A stretch of 64,000 bases of DNA from NCBI GenBank assembly GCA_023935145.1, contig CM043698.1:73485501-73549500 (forward strand), written 5' to 3'. How positions within the stretch are numbered: position 1 is the first letter of the stretch; each line of letters begins with the position of its first letter. Below the pieces are notes generated by a model that had not been told where the DNA came from, did not search any database, and saw only the letters and a list, made by a program, of their open reading frames with translations. Position numbers and translations under genes: made by a program. The stretch comes from Bretschneidera sinensis (lineage: Eukaryota > Streptophyta > Magnoliopsida > Brassicales > Akaniaceae). This document shows positions 33,661 through 45,500 of the stretch, piece after piece.

Positions 33661-34390
33661 TCATTTCCGGGATTACTCACAAATATTCTGAGTACACTAA
33701 TTGCCTGAGAAATATCGGGTCTAGTGCTTATCATCATGGACATGATTGATCCAACCGCACTAGAGTAAGGGACCTTTTCCATTTCCTTCTTCTCCTCATC
33801 CATTCCAGGACTTTGTTCACTGGAGAACTTGAAATGACCAGCAAAAGGAATCTTCACTAGTTCACCATCTTCCATAGAAAACTTATACAACACATTTTCT
33901 ACGTCGGAAGACTGAGAAACCTTCTACCTGTTTCTCTCCCTTTCCTAAATTCTTCTCATCCCAAGGATCTTTTGTGTAAGGACCAGATCCTTCCTCTCAA
34001 ACTCTTCACTGAGTTGAGATGTCAACCTTTCTATCCTCTCCCTATTGTTCCCAACCAACAGCATGTCATCAGCATAGATGAGGATACTCACCCTTTCCTC
34101 CACCTTGTGTCCAGATGAGAAAGTTTCTGTGAAATCTACGCCGTCTCTTTGCATGAGCCCTTTTGCCACCAACCTAGCCTTGTTCCAGACTTCATCGCCT
34201 GGAGGGTTCCCTTCTTTGATCTTGTAAGTGCACTTATAATCCACAACTCTCTGTTTTCTTGGAATGTGCACCAATTCCCAAAAGTTGTTCTTCCTCAAAG
34301 AATCCATTTCTTCCTCTATAGCTAGCTTCCATCTTAACGAATCCTTACATCCCATGGCATCAATGTAAGTCTCTGGTTCACTTATCCCTC
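33654..34390 (-). pseudogene. Copia reverse transcriptase with internal deletion
   Basis: 34355-33945 starts MGCKDSLRWKLAIEEEMDSL and NNFWELVHIPRKQRVVDYK, typical of a Copia RT entry. It jumps from DGVDFTETFS directly to GHKVEERVSILIYADDMLLV. About 90 residues of fingers/palm, including the first catalytic Asp region, are lost although the frame is kept. 33893-33654 has the RT connection (PYSSAVGSIMSMMISTRPDI). The active site reads YADD rather than YVDD. RT activity is impossible in this copy. Confidence 0.85.
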
Positions 34391-34568
34391 ATTATGTTCA
34401 AGGAGTTACTGCACTCGCAGCTGCAAAACCATATCTCAAAGGTGGTCTGACCAGCCTTCTTTCCCGATCCCTTGTGAGCTGATAGTCATTTTAACTTGCT
34501 GCATCATCCCCTTCTAGTTCAGCCTACTCTCGAGTGTCTTGAGCTTGTCCTTCATCAATGGGCTCTAC

Positions 34569-35600
34569 CTAGTTTGAACCCTCTTGCCTTCCTTGCTCTA
34601 CCTGAACTGAATTTTCCTTGATGCTATGCTCCACAAATACCGAACTGGTTTGCTCACTATCTCCTGCAGGGTTAGTTTTCTCCAAATAGGGAAATAAATG
34701 CTCATTAAAAATGACATCCTTACTTATTATGAGTTTAAATCCTTTTTGCTCTAAGGACCACAATTTACACCCCCTAGCCCCTTCCCCATATCCTAGAAAC
34801 AAACATTTTCTAGACCTTGGGTTAAGCTTATCATCCTTTTGATGTGCATATGCAGCACACCCAAAAGTGCTAAGGTTTTTTAACTCACGGGGTTTTCCAC
34901 TCCACATCTCCTCGGGAGTCTTAAGGTCCACAGCCCTAGAGGGTGATCTATTAACCAAATATGCAGCAGTAGACACTGCTTCCCCCCAAAAACATTTGGG
35001 TAATTCGGATCCTATAATCATGCACCTAATCTTTTTTCTAAGGGTCTTATTCATCCTTTCAGCAACTCCATTTTGCTGAGGAGTTTTCACAACCGTTCTA
35101 TTTCTTAGAATTCCATTTAACTTACAAAATTGATCAAGTTCCTTGTTAAAAACTTCTAAGCCATTATCAATTCTTAACACCGTAACTACCCTGCCCGTTT
35201 GAGTTTCCTCCAGCTTTTTTCATGCCACTAAGTTATTCAAAGCATCTGATTTATTCTTAAGCAAATAACCCCAAATCTTTCTTGAATAATCATCAATTAA
35301 AGACAGAAAGTAAAGATTACCTCCCTGTGTTGGTGTTCTTGGTGGTCCCCAAATATCTTCATGAATGTAGTCAAGAATTCCTTTAGACTTGTGCACTTAA
35401 GTGTTAAAGCTGACCCGATGTTGTTTCCCAAGAACACAACATTCGCAGAAATCAAGTTCCTCTACTTTGTCACCATTATATAGACCGTTCTTGCTGAGAA
35501 CTTGCAGGCCCTTTTCGCCCATGTGTTCCTAGCGATTGTGCCAAAGGGCTGTCTTATCCATCTCAGCCATCAAGTGTGCTACTTGACCCTTGATATCCGT
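34569..35600 (-). pseudogene. Copia GAG-pre-integrase and integrase
   Basis: From about 35600 to 35180 the pre-integrase zinc region (ALWHNR, CECCVLGKQHRVSFNT) and the first half of the core are readable with stops. 35180-34569 (203 residues) is open: LRIDNGLEVFNKELDQFCKL (second catalytic Asp), KTPQQNGVAERMNKTL (catalytic Glu), SELPKCFWGEAVSTAAYLVN, TPEEMWSGKPRELKNL, FGCAAYAHQKDDKLNPRSRK and FLGYGEGARG. It matches the plus-strand copy at 8402-9314 closely but is better preserved. Confidence 0.87.
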
Positions 35601-36686
35601 GTCTTCGATCATCTAATAGAGACCATCCTTCATTGCTACTTTGATCACTATCAAAGATCCCTTGGTTACCTTGATTTTTCCTCCCTTTGCCTTGTATGTG
35701 TACCCCATGGAATCTAGCTGCCCCAATGAGATCAAATTTTTTCTCAACTCCGGAAGATATCTCACATTCCTCAGTAGCCTTGTCATTCCATCAAACACCC
35801 TCAACTGGATGTCTCCTGTGCCCCTCACTTGGTAAGAAGTATCATTCTCCAGGAAAACCTTTCCATCATCGGTTCCTTAGAATTCTTGAACCAATCCCGG
35901 TGAGGACACATATGATGAATGCACCCGGAATCAAAGATCCATTTCTCGCTGCTTTCTTGCCCCTTGCTCACATTTGAGCACACAACAAGAATATCATCAT
36001 CTTGTTGTTCTCCCTTGGCAATCGAAGCCTCTCCATTCTTGGTATGGCTTCCTCCCTCATCTGTCATCATTTTCTTGCAATCTTTCTTGAAATGACCCTC
36101 CTAATGGCAGTAGAAGCATCTCCTTCCTCAAAATCTCGGTTTAGAGTGTGCTCTCCCTTGGCTTTCTCCTCTACCTTGTGGTTTGACCTGGTAGTAGCCA
36201 TGTATGTTGCTGCCATACCGAGTTGCTGGCCTTCCTCTAACGAACAACTCTTCTCAACTTGATACTTCCCTCATCTTAGCATCAAGATTATCTTATAACT
36301 CTTTATCAGGATCCATTTTAAAAGAAAAAGATGCATTTAGGAAGAGATATCTTATTAGGGAGAGTCTTGGTAAGAAATAACTCATCTAGTTTCTTCCAAT
36401 TGGCAGCTGTATCTTCCGAGTCTCCGCACTCCCTTGTGACACTATCCGACATGTGCAGAAAGATGGTGCTGTATGCCATCTTCTTCATCTCATTCCGCTG
36501 GACCTCTGTGAAACTTGCTGAAAAATCGTCATCTTCTCCAATCGCCAAGTCCAACTTTTGTTGCATAAGAACCGCTTTGATTTTCCGCTTCCAAAGGGCA
36601 AAATCTCCCTTTCCATCAAACTTCTCAACAATGAAGTTTGAACCCATCTTTGCGGATAAAATCCCAAATTTATGCAGCACCCACAA
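35600..36686 (-). pseudogene. Copia Gag and aspartic protease
   Basis: 36686-36318 starts MWVLHKFGILSAKMGSNFIV, then EKFDGKGDFALWKRKIKAVL and KKMAYSTIFLHMSDSVTREC: a Copia Gag of the UBN2/DUF4219 type; MGSN is the likelier real start. About 36120-36070 holds a zinc knuckle (CFYCH, then GHFKKDC, with one stop). 36070-35825 ends in the protease segment KWIFDSGCIHHMCPHRDWF, with FDSG as the active-site motif. 35828-35613 (TRLLRNVRYLPELRKNLISL) is the protease-integrase linker. Stops and frameshifts separate the parts. Confidence 0.85.
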
Positions 36687-36880
36687 TTGTTTTCCAACTT
36701 CTTCTAAATCTTAAGAACAAGATCATAGATTGATCTCAATAATGTTCTTGAATCACCCTCAAGAACACGATCAGATCTTGATCTCTACTCCGTTCTTGAA
36801 TCACCCAAGAAGTTGACCTTTGATTCTTGGAGTCTTACTCCAATACCTTCTTTTCCAGCTCCGATACCCGCTCATCAAAG

Positions 36881-36891
36881 CTTTGATACCA
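36881..36891 (-). promoter_or_regulatory. Copia primer-binding site
   Basis: Minus strand TGGTATCAAAG, one base inside the 5' LTR; complementary to the 3' end of initiator tRNA-Met, as usual for plant Copia. Confidence 0.85.
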
Positions 36892-36892
36892 C

Positions 36893-37798
36893 TGTTGGAA
36901 ATCACCTCAAGATGCCCAGGTGGTGATCTTTTCAAACACCCAAGTCTAGAATGACTTGTAATAAAACCGAAACAAAACAGGAATCAAACAAATCAAAGAA
37001 AGAACACAAGAAATTATTGTCGAGGTTCGGCAATGTGCCTACGTCACCGTGAGCTCCTTTGAGCTCTCTGCACTAAATCAATGGAGTTGTTACAATACTA
37101 GCAACACCTCTTCAAGAATCCTCAAGTTCTTGAAGAATGAAAGAAGAGAAAAGAAAGTGATAAGGACTAAGTGTTTCCCTGGAATTTTCCCCAAGAAAAT
37201 TCCAATTATAAAGCCTTTGAATCCCCAATCTATACTACTATCTCTCTAAACAACCAGCCTCTCTTGAATGAGTCTCTCCTGTGTTTAGTGTCTTTGCACT
37301 CTCACACACCATGTGTTTTATTTCAAACACATTCACATGTTTTGTTTCACACATGTTCTGCACATTCACATCACTTGGATGCTCACCTCACATCATGTCT
37401 TGAATGGCTCCTAGATGACCCTTTGTATAAGGCAATGACTTCCTTATGCAATCTTGGAGATCAATCTCTACCCTTAGATCTCAAGAACCAAAGACTCATG
37501 GTTCTCTAAGAGTCTAAGTAATCCTGTGTATTTTAACCAAGCCCCATGCACAACCACAAGAGGCTGAAAAGCATTCTCCAGGTGTGCCTGGTGCCGCGTC
37601 CCAGAACAGGGCTGGCCACGGTGCACAACAGGGCACCCTCTTCATTGTTTCTAGGTGTCATGGCATAGGGGAGGCTGAGCCATGGTGCACGCCTCCTCCA
37701 GATCTTCTCCTTTGCTGGTGGCCGCAGCGCACACCTGGACTTGATGCTGATGAAGCTTCATGTTTCCATTCCGTTTAATCCTTAGACAAATATCAACA
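36893..37798 (-). repeat. Copia 5' LTR
   Basis: 906 bp, TGTTGGAAATC...ATATCAACA. A full-length reference for the family; copies at 3523-4361+23296-23388, 11308-12173 (diverged) and 50141-51047 (solo). Confidence 0.92.
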
Positions 37799-38660
37799 TA
37801 AGTGCTTCTAAAGACCTACTAATCTAGCTAGGTTCAAAAAAGAATCAAAGTTTGAGCCACACAATTCACACCAAGGAAGAACTAAGGCTCTGTCCATACC
37901 AGGGTAAAATTAGAGTTTTAACCACGCAATTTCTTTCAAACTGGGTCTAAGACTTCTAACTAGAGCCATGAATTCGGTCCCATCAGGATAGAAAGAAAGG
38001 CTTCTACTCCAATAAGAAATGAGCACATGGAACATCATAATGGCCGGTTACCTTAGACAACGTAGGGACAAAGTTTACTTTGACAGTGATGATGGATTCA
38101 CCATCCTAAAGTCTTAGGATTTCGTCCGTGATGGAAAAACTCATAGGCAAAAGTCACTTCTCATGCAGCTCTAGGCTCGGAGAGTCACATCCTAGCTGTA
38201 ACCCACTTTGGAACTCCAGACAAAGGATCTCCAACACTTATTTAAAGGAGCTCCAGCCCTCCAAAAGAGAGGAGGAAAGATGCAAAAAATAGAAGAGAAC
38301 ATAGACTCTAGAGAAAAACAAAACACAAAGAGCAATCGCAGGGAGAATCACTTCGGTTCTTTCTCTTTCTCACTTCGATTCTCTCTCTTTTTCTCATTCT
38401 TTCACCTTAGTAGCACTCTAAACTCATTCCTTATATTATTTTAGTGTACCCACTGACTTAATCATTGAAGGGAAGGGTTCTCCTCGAAGCACCACACTCC
38501 AGATGGCTTCCCTTGTAAGTGAATGTATGCTGAGCGAACATGATTATAGGGGCAAGATCATCTCAAAGCTCTCATCCTCTACTTAGCCCACAATCATCAG
38601 ACATAGTCTCCACCCAGTTGAAGATCGAAAAGATAGGGCTACTTTTCACCATCATTTTGA
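37799..38660 (+). repeat. LTR-like remnant, right part
   Basis: Continuation of 2996-3517 beyond the Copia insertion. It contains a TATA-like CTTATTTAAAGG near 38236, a downstream leader-like CT-rich run (38345-38405) and an end reading TTTTCACCATCATTTTGACA, which resembles the LTR/PBS junction of some plant Gypsy and TRIM LTRs with a decayed PBS. No protein seen; the ORF at 38208 overlaps the leader and is unsupported. Confidence 0.45.
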
Positions 38661-38908
38661 CATCAACAAATAGAAATAGCAAAGAACTGTCTACTATTTA
38701 TTTTGACTAAAAATAATGCTATATAAGATAACAATTTTCAAAATCAATTATCTATAAAGAAGATTTTCATTCATTAATTATCCATCCTATCTTCACGTGT
38801 AGATGAGATTTACATATGAATAACCACCGCCTGCCTAGATTTTGGTAGTTGATTATTACGGCAATGCTTCATCTTGTGTGTTTGGAAAGACACCACTGCA
38901 TTGAACCC
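38661..38908 (+). repeat. Direct repeat, right copy (partner at 2766-2995)
   Basis: See the left copy; both end at CATTGAACCC. It lies just beyond the LTR-like remnant, so the repeat brackets the whole nest. Confidence 0.8.
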
Positions 38909-39546
38909 CAGCCCGATTACATGTATGGTTTATTTACCTTTCTAATATAAGTTTGAAAATAATTGAAATCATCAAAATGTTGCTCTAGAAATTAAAACAA
39001 CCATGGTTCTTAAGAAACAATTCACAAAAATATTGTTATAAAAAACACTTTTTTAAATGAAGAATATTTTTATTTAGTAATAGAAAATTGTTCTATCTGG
39101 AGTATCAAACACCACTTAACCTAGGTTAGCTTGGTGGAACTTCATGGGAATAACAATTTTCTCTTCGTTTTGGCAGCTTTTATTTGATCATGTTATGGAA
39201 CAAAGACATTATTCAACATCCATGATGCAACAAGAAACAACTTTGATGAAATTTTATCATAATCAAGTCACAGACTTTAATAAGTGTTTTCTTACTAATC
39301 AAAAGATGTAAAAGAAATAATTTTGAATATTTCTCTATCCTATTACGAAATGAAAGAGAAAACCTATCAACACATATGGACTTTTTCCCAAGCTATTTAT
39401 TTATTTTTTTTTAAAAAGGAAGTCATTCACATGTGCATGTGAATAAAAAGACGTTACCTCTTCCAAACTAACGTGAGGTTTTTCAAAAAAATTTCCTCAA
39501 GGTTCACAACAAAATCTGCTCAAACTTGAAGGGGCAAGAAAACAAG
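38909..39546. other. Gene-free stretch left of the CACTA element
   Basis: No ORF or repeat recognised. It ends with AAG (39544-39546), one copy of the CACTA target duplication. Confidence 0.5.
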
Positions 39547-40075
39547 CACTATAAGATAAGTGACATTTACCGGCGCTTTATTTCCGGCGCTTGACAAAAG
39601 CACCGCAATACATTCACCACCGGTACTTTCTTGGTGGTGCTTCTTTGAAGTGCCACAATATTCAAAGAACATATAACAGTGCTTTAAAGCACCATTATAT
39701 GCGAATCTAATAAAATATTTCGATGCTTTTAAGCACCGGTATGTACTGGCGCTTTAAAGTGCCGAAATATGAAATGAGCATATTCTGGTGCTTTGAAGCG
39801 CTGAAATATGAAATGGGTTTCGCATATTCCGACACTTTAAAGTGCCAGAATATGCTCGAAACCCATTTCATATTCTGGTGCTTTGAAGTGCCGAAATATA
39901 GAAGGGACATATTCTGGTGCTTTGAAGTGCCGAAATATGAAATGAGCATATTTTGGCGCTCCAAATATACAAAGGTGTATATTCTGGCACTTTTAAGCGC
40001 CGGTATTTGCTCCTGTCATATTTCGGCACTTCAAAGCGTCGGAATATGATAAAAAATTTCAGAAATATGATAGTT
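39547..40075 (+). repeat. CACTA left terminal inverted repeat and subterminal repeats
   Basis: After the terminal CACTATAAGATAAG come about ten degenerate units with the core GGCGCTTTAAAGTGCCGAAATATG in both orientations (for example near 39748, 39787, 39834, 39878, 39925, 39987, 40025). Such arrays are transposase-binding sites in CACTA elements. The ORFs readable here (YFGTSKHQNM-type repeats) are by-products of the array. Confidence 0.88.
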
Positions 40076-40345
40076 CTTTTTCGCGTCCGTGCTTTTTCCC
40101 AAATCCGTTTCTCTCTCTCTGGTTTCCTCCTTCCCGCATCCGAGATTTTCCCTAAAATTATCTCTCTCTCTGTGGTTTCCTCCTTGCTGCGTCCGTGCTT
40201 TTGCCTAAAGTTTTTTTTCTCTCTCTCTCTCTGGTTTCCACAACTGCTGCTGTAATATTTTCCCTAAAATTTTGTCTCTCTCTGGTTTCCTCCTTGCCAC
40301 GTCCGTGATTTTCCCTAAAATTTTCTCCCTTTCTCTCTGGTTTCC
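40076..40345 (+). repeat. ~60-bp tandem repeat in the CACTA 5' region
   Basis: Four or so degenerate units built on CTCTCTCTGGTTTCCTCCTT followed by GCCGCGTCCGTGATTTTCCC and TAAAATTTT. It lies between the subterminal array and the first intron-like region, so it probably belongs to the transcribed leader. Confidence 0.75.
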
Positions 40346-42507
40346 TTCATTGCCGCTCCGCGCCGTGCTTATCCATCTCTCCTCCACAAATTACAACAGG
40401 TAAATTGTTGCTATTGATTTATTCATTCATTTACTTTGTTAAATTTTGGATTGCTTATGTCTGATGTAATTTTAACTTATTTGCACTTAGTCCGTTTAGT
40501 TAGTTTCTAGTTACCTTTGTTGGTGGAAGTTATTTGCATTTAGTGGTAATTTGTTAATTTTTGGATGGTTATTAAGCTGTTACTTGGAAAAAAAGTGGTG
40601 TGAACCCCATTATGTTGACAGTTAGTGGATTGCTTATGTTTGATGTAAATTAAGCTTATTTGCATTTAAATAAATTACTTGATTTCTTACTGCCTTTGTT
40701 GTTGGAAGTTAATGTTAGTTTAGGATGTTTATTGAGCTGTTACTTGCAAAAAAAAAAATGAGTGTTAATCCCATTCTGTTTGTAGTCAGTGGATTGCTTA
40801 TGTTTGATATAATGTTAGCTTATTTGTTACTTAGTTTTTGGTTGCTTTTGTTGGTGGAAGTTTGTTGCAGTTAGTGGTAGTTAATTGCAATTAGTTGCAT
40901 GCACGTGTGTGGTGGTGTTGGGGTGAATTTTTTAAACTTGCATGACTGTGTTTCTTAGCACATTGTGTTGGTATTTGCATGGATCATGTAGGCTTTAGGA
41001 AATTTATATGTTGTATGGAAATTGATGAAAACAAACACTAAGGGATCACTTTAATAGAAAATGGTATAGTGGGTTAGATAGTGTTAGAGTGTAGAATTAA
41101 GTAGCATTTATTTAGCAAGTACAATTGTAATGAAAACCTAAACTAGGACCCCAACACAAAACATGAATGCTTTAGCTATGTTTTTCCACTCTTTAAGCAC
41201 CATCACCCTTGCTTTAAGCTCACCAATTTGTTCTTTTACATCAGCATCAGCCCTCACAAGATGATCATTCTGCTATTGAAGAAACACTTCATTTTCATTG
41301 TCGGCTATGCACCAATCTAAGAATATGCACTACTGGTTTCACATGTGTAGTATAGTCACTCTTTGTTATGGTCTGACTCTGAAATTTTGATGGTTGCTCA
41401 AAGACCACATTGACATATTTGGTTTCAGAACTTAAGTCTAGAAGATATAGTGTTACCAACGCTTGCAGTAGACATCTTGTAGTTTTTTTCCCTGATCCCT
41501 TGGGGTGATTTATTGTGATTGATATGCAATTTCCAATTTCTTAATACTTCTTTTTCCATTGTTTTTGCGATGCTTGGGGATTAGAAGGTTTTCTGGAAAT
41601 ACTTGTGAGATACAATTTCTTGTGACCGGATAATGATTTGTCGCTTCCTTTTTGGCTTCTATGAAACAAGATGTTTCAAATATAGTAATGTCAAGTGACT
41701 CCTCCATATTATATCCTGAGTGATGATGTTCTGCACCAAAAATAATTCTCTTAGGTTTGATTTATGTAGATACTTATTTAGCTTTATTGAATTCTAGACA
41801 TTGGGTAATTCTTGCCAATATTTTAACTATGCACTAGGAAAATAGTGCCCTATCTCTCTCACACACACATTTAAATTGGTCATCTGGTCATGGTTCAGAG
41901 TTATGGTATGTGTTTATGATACATCTTTAGTCACTTCTTGGTCTACCATACGAGGATCAAGTCCCCTTTAGAGGTGCAGCCATTTATTTTGAACATCTAA
42001 TTTCCTTTCTTTTCTAAACTCAAAGTGAGAATTATTTTTAAACCTTTTTGGGGCCTTAAGTAGGCTGGTTCTGATGTGCTTATTCACATGTTGATTACCA
42101 TTATTAAAGCATTTCTTTGGTACTAATACTCTTCCGAATGTTGGAGACACTTGTGGACACGATATCCTTTGGTACTAACACTCTTGGAGACACTTGTGGA
42201 AGTAGTTTTTTGCTGAGGTTATATTTAGTTTGTATATAAAATTAAATATACAATGAAGGGTTTTCTTTTTCTCAAAAGAGAACTAATAATGTTTTCACGT
42301 AATATAGTTACATAAATAGTTTTTTTTATTGGGATACTTTGTATAAAATATTAAATATAGTTTTAACTCAATTTGTTGTTATCAATTTCAGTTCATCCAC
42401 TTACCAATCAAATTCAAGTTTGTGATTATGCCTTCTTTTGCCAAAAATATTTCAATTTATGACTTTATTAGCATTGTTTTAGGAAAGTCTATTGGTGCCA
42501 TCTAAAA
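40346..42507. other. CACTA 5' region, with a possible captured coding scrap
   Basis: Mostly AT-rich, intron-like sequence. On the minus strand, about 41330-41160 reads FLDWCIADNENEVFL, a stop, then DVKEQIGELKARVMVLKEW, a coiled-coil-like protein remnant that I cannot place with confidence. Imperfect repeats of TTGGTGGAAGTT/TTGCTTATGTTTGATGTAA occur between 40445 and 40860. No other gene recognised. Confidence 0.35.
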
Positions 42508-45500
42508 ATGGATAAAAGTTGGATAGATAAACTGAGGTCGAGTAAATCCTATATGGATGATGTTGCAAACTTCATTAGATTTACGTGTCAGAAAGCTTGT
42601 GGTCGTGGTAGTATTGTTTATCCATGTAGGAGATGTGGTAATTGTTATTCATTCAAACCAGAAATTGTTCAGGAGCATCTATTGTATAATGGGTTTAGTC
42701 CAGGTTACACTGAGTGGGTTTTTCATAGGGAGAAAGTCTCTCGTATAGACCACACTCACACTAGTTCACAACCCACTAGTGTTCCAGTTGGCTTCATGGG
42801 ACGAGATGATGTGTTGGGTTTGCTCTGAGGTGCCTTTGAGGTTACTTGTTAAAACCCAAACAATGAACCGTTAAGTTTAGAAATCGAAGTGGGATCTTCA
42901 AATGAGCATAGTGAAGAGCAACAGGCTCATGGTGGGTTTTAGTTCAATAATTGTGGTGATCCTTCACATGTCGAACATCCAGTTCGTTCTGCTATTGATG
43001 AGACGACTCAGTATCGCAATTTGATGAAAGATTACGATATTGAACTTTATCCGGGTTGTCAAAATTTCACAAAGTTAAGTTTTATGTTATATCTAATACA
43101 TTTGAAATGTTTGAATGGGTGGTCTGGTAAATCTCTTACTTTGTTGCTTGAGTTTATCAATATGGCATTTTTGATGTGTGCTCCATTGACATCAAATTAT
43201 TATGAAGCCATGAAGATTATCAAAGGATTGGGTCTTGGCTATGAGAAGATTCATGTTTGTCCTAATGACTGCACACTGTATTAGGGTGAGCATGTGAATG
43301 ATGAATTTTGTCATGCATGTGGTGTGCCACGGTGGGTTAAAAACAATGCTGATGATGAGGATCCATTGAATGAGATGGATGGTCAATCTAAAAAGAAAAA
43401 GCCAGCAAAAGTATTGTGTTATTTTCCGCTAATACCGAGATTGAAGAGGATATATATGTCATCTAAAATGGCTTCGTTGATGAGATGGCATAATAAAGAT
43501 CGGACAAAGGATGGGATTTTAAGACACCCGGCGGATAGGTTAGCCTGGAATGAATTTGATACTTTGTATCCCGATTTTGCAGCTGATTCTCGGAGTGTTA
43601 GGCTTTACCTAGCTAGTGGCGGGTTCAATCCCTTTCGAACAATGAGTTTAACTTATAGCACATGGCCCGTTCTTTTGGTCCCATACAACTTACCACTGTG
43701 GCTTTGTGATAAGTGCTTAAATATTCATGTTTAAGCCCCTTCATTTACATTTGTTAAGTCCTATTTTATATTAATTTAGTTCATTTTACGTCATTTCTGT
43801 GTTTTACATGCTTTTATAGGGTTTTGGAGAAAAAAGAAGCATTTTGAATCTTAAAAGGAAGAAAACTAGAAAATCTTAGAGCAGCTGCTACCTGGAATGC
43901 GATCGAGCGCACCAGGCATGCGATCGAACGTAACAGCACATGCGTGCCTGGGTGATCGAGCGTAGCAGCAATTGTGCACACAGGCCAGATCGAGCGCATA
44001 ATTGTGATCAAGCGCGCTGCGTGTGCGATCAAGAGGATACTTGTGATCGAGCGCACCGCGTGTGCGATTGAGCGCACCTATACGGACGTGAACAGTAAAG
44101 TGGCAGAACCAGTTTTGGAAATAAAAGAGTTTTGTGTTTAGGAAAGTTTAGGAATTCATGAGCCTTCTAGGATTATTCAGCCCCTATAAATACACTTGTA
44201 AAACACACAAAGAATACATCCTTTCTTTTACCTTTTGTTTAGCTTGGAGTTGTAAGCTTTGGGAGAGAATTGACGCCTTTTCTCTCGAGTTTACTCTTTC
44301 TCTTTTATTTTATGAATATGTTTACTTTATTTAGCATGTGTAACTAAACACCTATAGGGCTCGATTGAAGCCCTAGTTATGCTTTTCTACATATATATTC
44401 ATTGATTATCTTTGTTAAAGCCTTGTTAGAATGTTTAACTTGATTAATGCCTGTTTTTATTTACATTCCTTATATGTATGTGCTTGATCAACATATGCAT
44501 GTGGCATGGATAGGTTAGTCAAATCAATTTGGATGACCGAGTCCTGGGTTCGACATTAGTAACAAGGGATATCTTATCCAGATACCCGGGTTAATCAACA
44601 TGGAAAACCGGGAGCGGACCAAGCCCTAGGTCCCTTGTGGTTGCCGACCTCCACAGCCCTCATGCTCTCGTAAGGAACAACTCAGTATACACCCATGCTG
44701 AATCCCTTAAGAGAGAAAAGAGTTAGAGTATGCACCATGCCTAACTCGTTGCATAGGAAGATCAATAGCCTAAGATGTGGACCAAGCCCTTAGGTTGGCA
44801 ACCATTAGATATTCATGATAAGGCTAGAGCATTGAAACCTTAGTTAGTGGGAAAGTAAAATTAGTGGTGGATATCGTAGCCCTATGATCTCATTATTGTT
44901 ATTTACTCACACTCATACTGTTATTTCTCTTTTAAACTTAAAGAAACTAATTCTAGATAGAAATTCACCAATCCCTGTGGAAATGATCTCGCACTTGCAC
45001 ACTATGCTACCACAGATCTTGTGCACTTGCAAGTAAAACAAGTGCGATTATTTACTTATATATTTAGGTATATAATCGTGCAACACTTTGCATGAAGCAA
45101 ACATCCTTCATCCTTTCAATGGTGATTCTTGGTGAGAGAAGCCTTGGTAATGATATTGATATCTTTTTGCAGCCTCTAATGGAAGAGTTGAAACAATTAT
45201 GGGATGGTGTTGATGCATCCACCAATCAAAGCTTTGAGCTACGCATTTCTCTTCTTTGGACCATTAATAATTTTCTAGCATATGCAAACTTATCTGAATG
45301 GAGCACCAAGGGGCGGGTTGCTTGTCCATGTTGTGGGGACTCTACACATCCTATATGGTTAAAGCACGGGGGAAGTTTTGCTATATGGGTCATCGTCGAT
45401 GGTTAGCAAAAAACCATGAGTTTTGTTTTCAGAAGGATCAGTTTGATGGCACCATAGGGTTGGGATCTGCTCCTGTTCCATCGTCTGGACGCGATGTTTT

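Larger units (their letters stand above)
3523..37798 (-). mobile_element. Ty1/Copia retrotransposon, minus strand, split by two nested elements
   Basis: Element order on the minus strand: 5' LTR 36893-37798, primer-binding site 36881-36891, gag-PR-IN-RT-RNaseH between about 36686 and 33275, polypurine tract next to 23389, and 3' LTR 23388-23296 plus 4361-3523. The integrase-before-RT order defines Copia. Bases flanking the outer ends are TAAGC (3518-3522) and TAAGT (37799-37803), a target duplication with one mismatch. A mosaic element (4362-23295) sits in the 3' LTR, and an Athila-type element (23487-33269) sits just past the RNase H end. The RT and RNase H regions also have internal deletions, so this copy is dead. 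Confidence 0.88.

Noticed and set aside
39707..40049. ORFs on both strands with repeating YFGTSKHQNM-like or FWCFEVPKYEM-like units, resembling a repeat protein
   Set aside because: They are translations of the CACTA subterminal repeat array; both strands are open because the units are palindromic.
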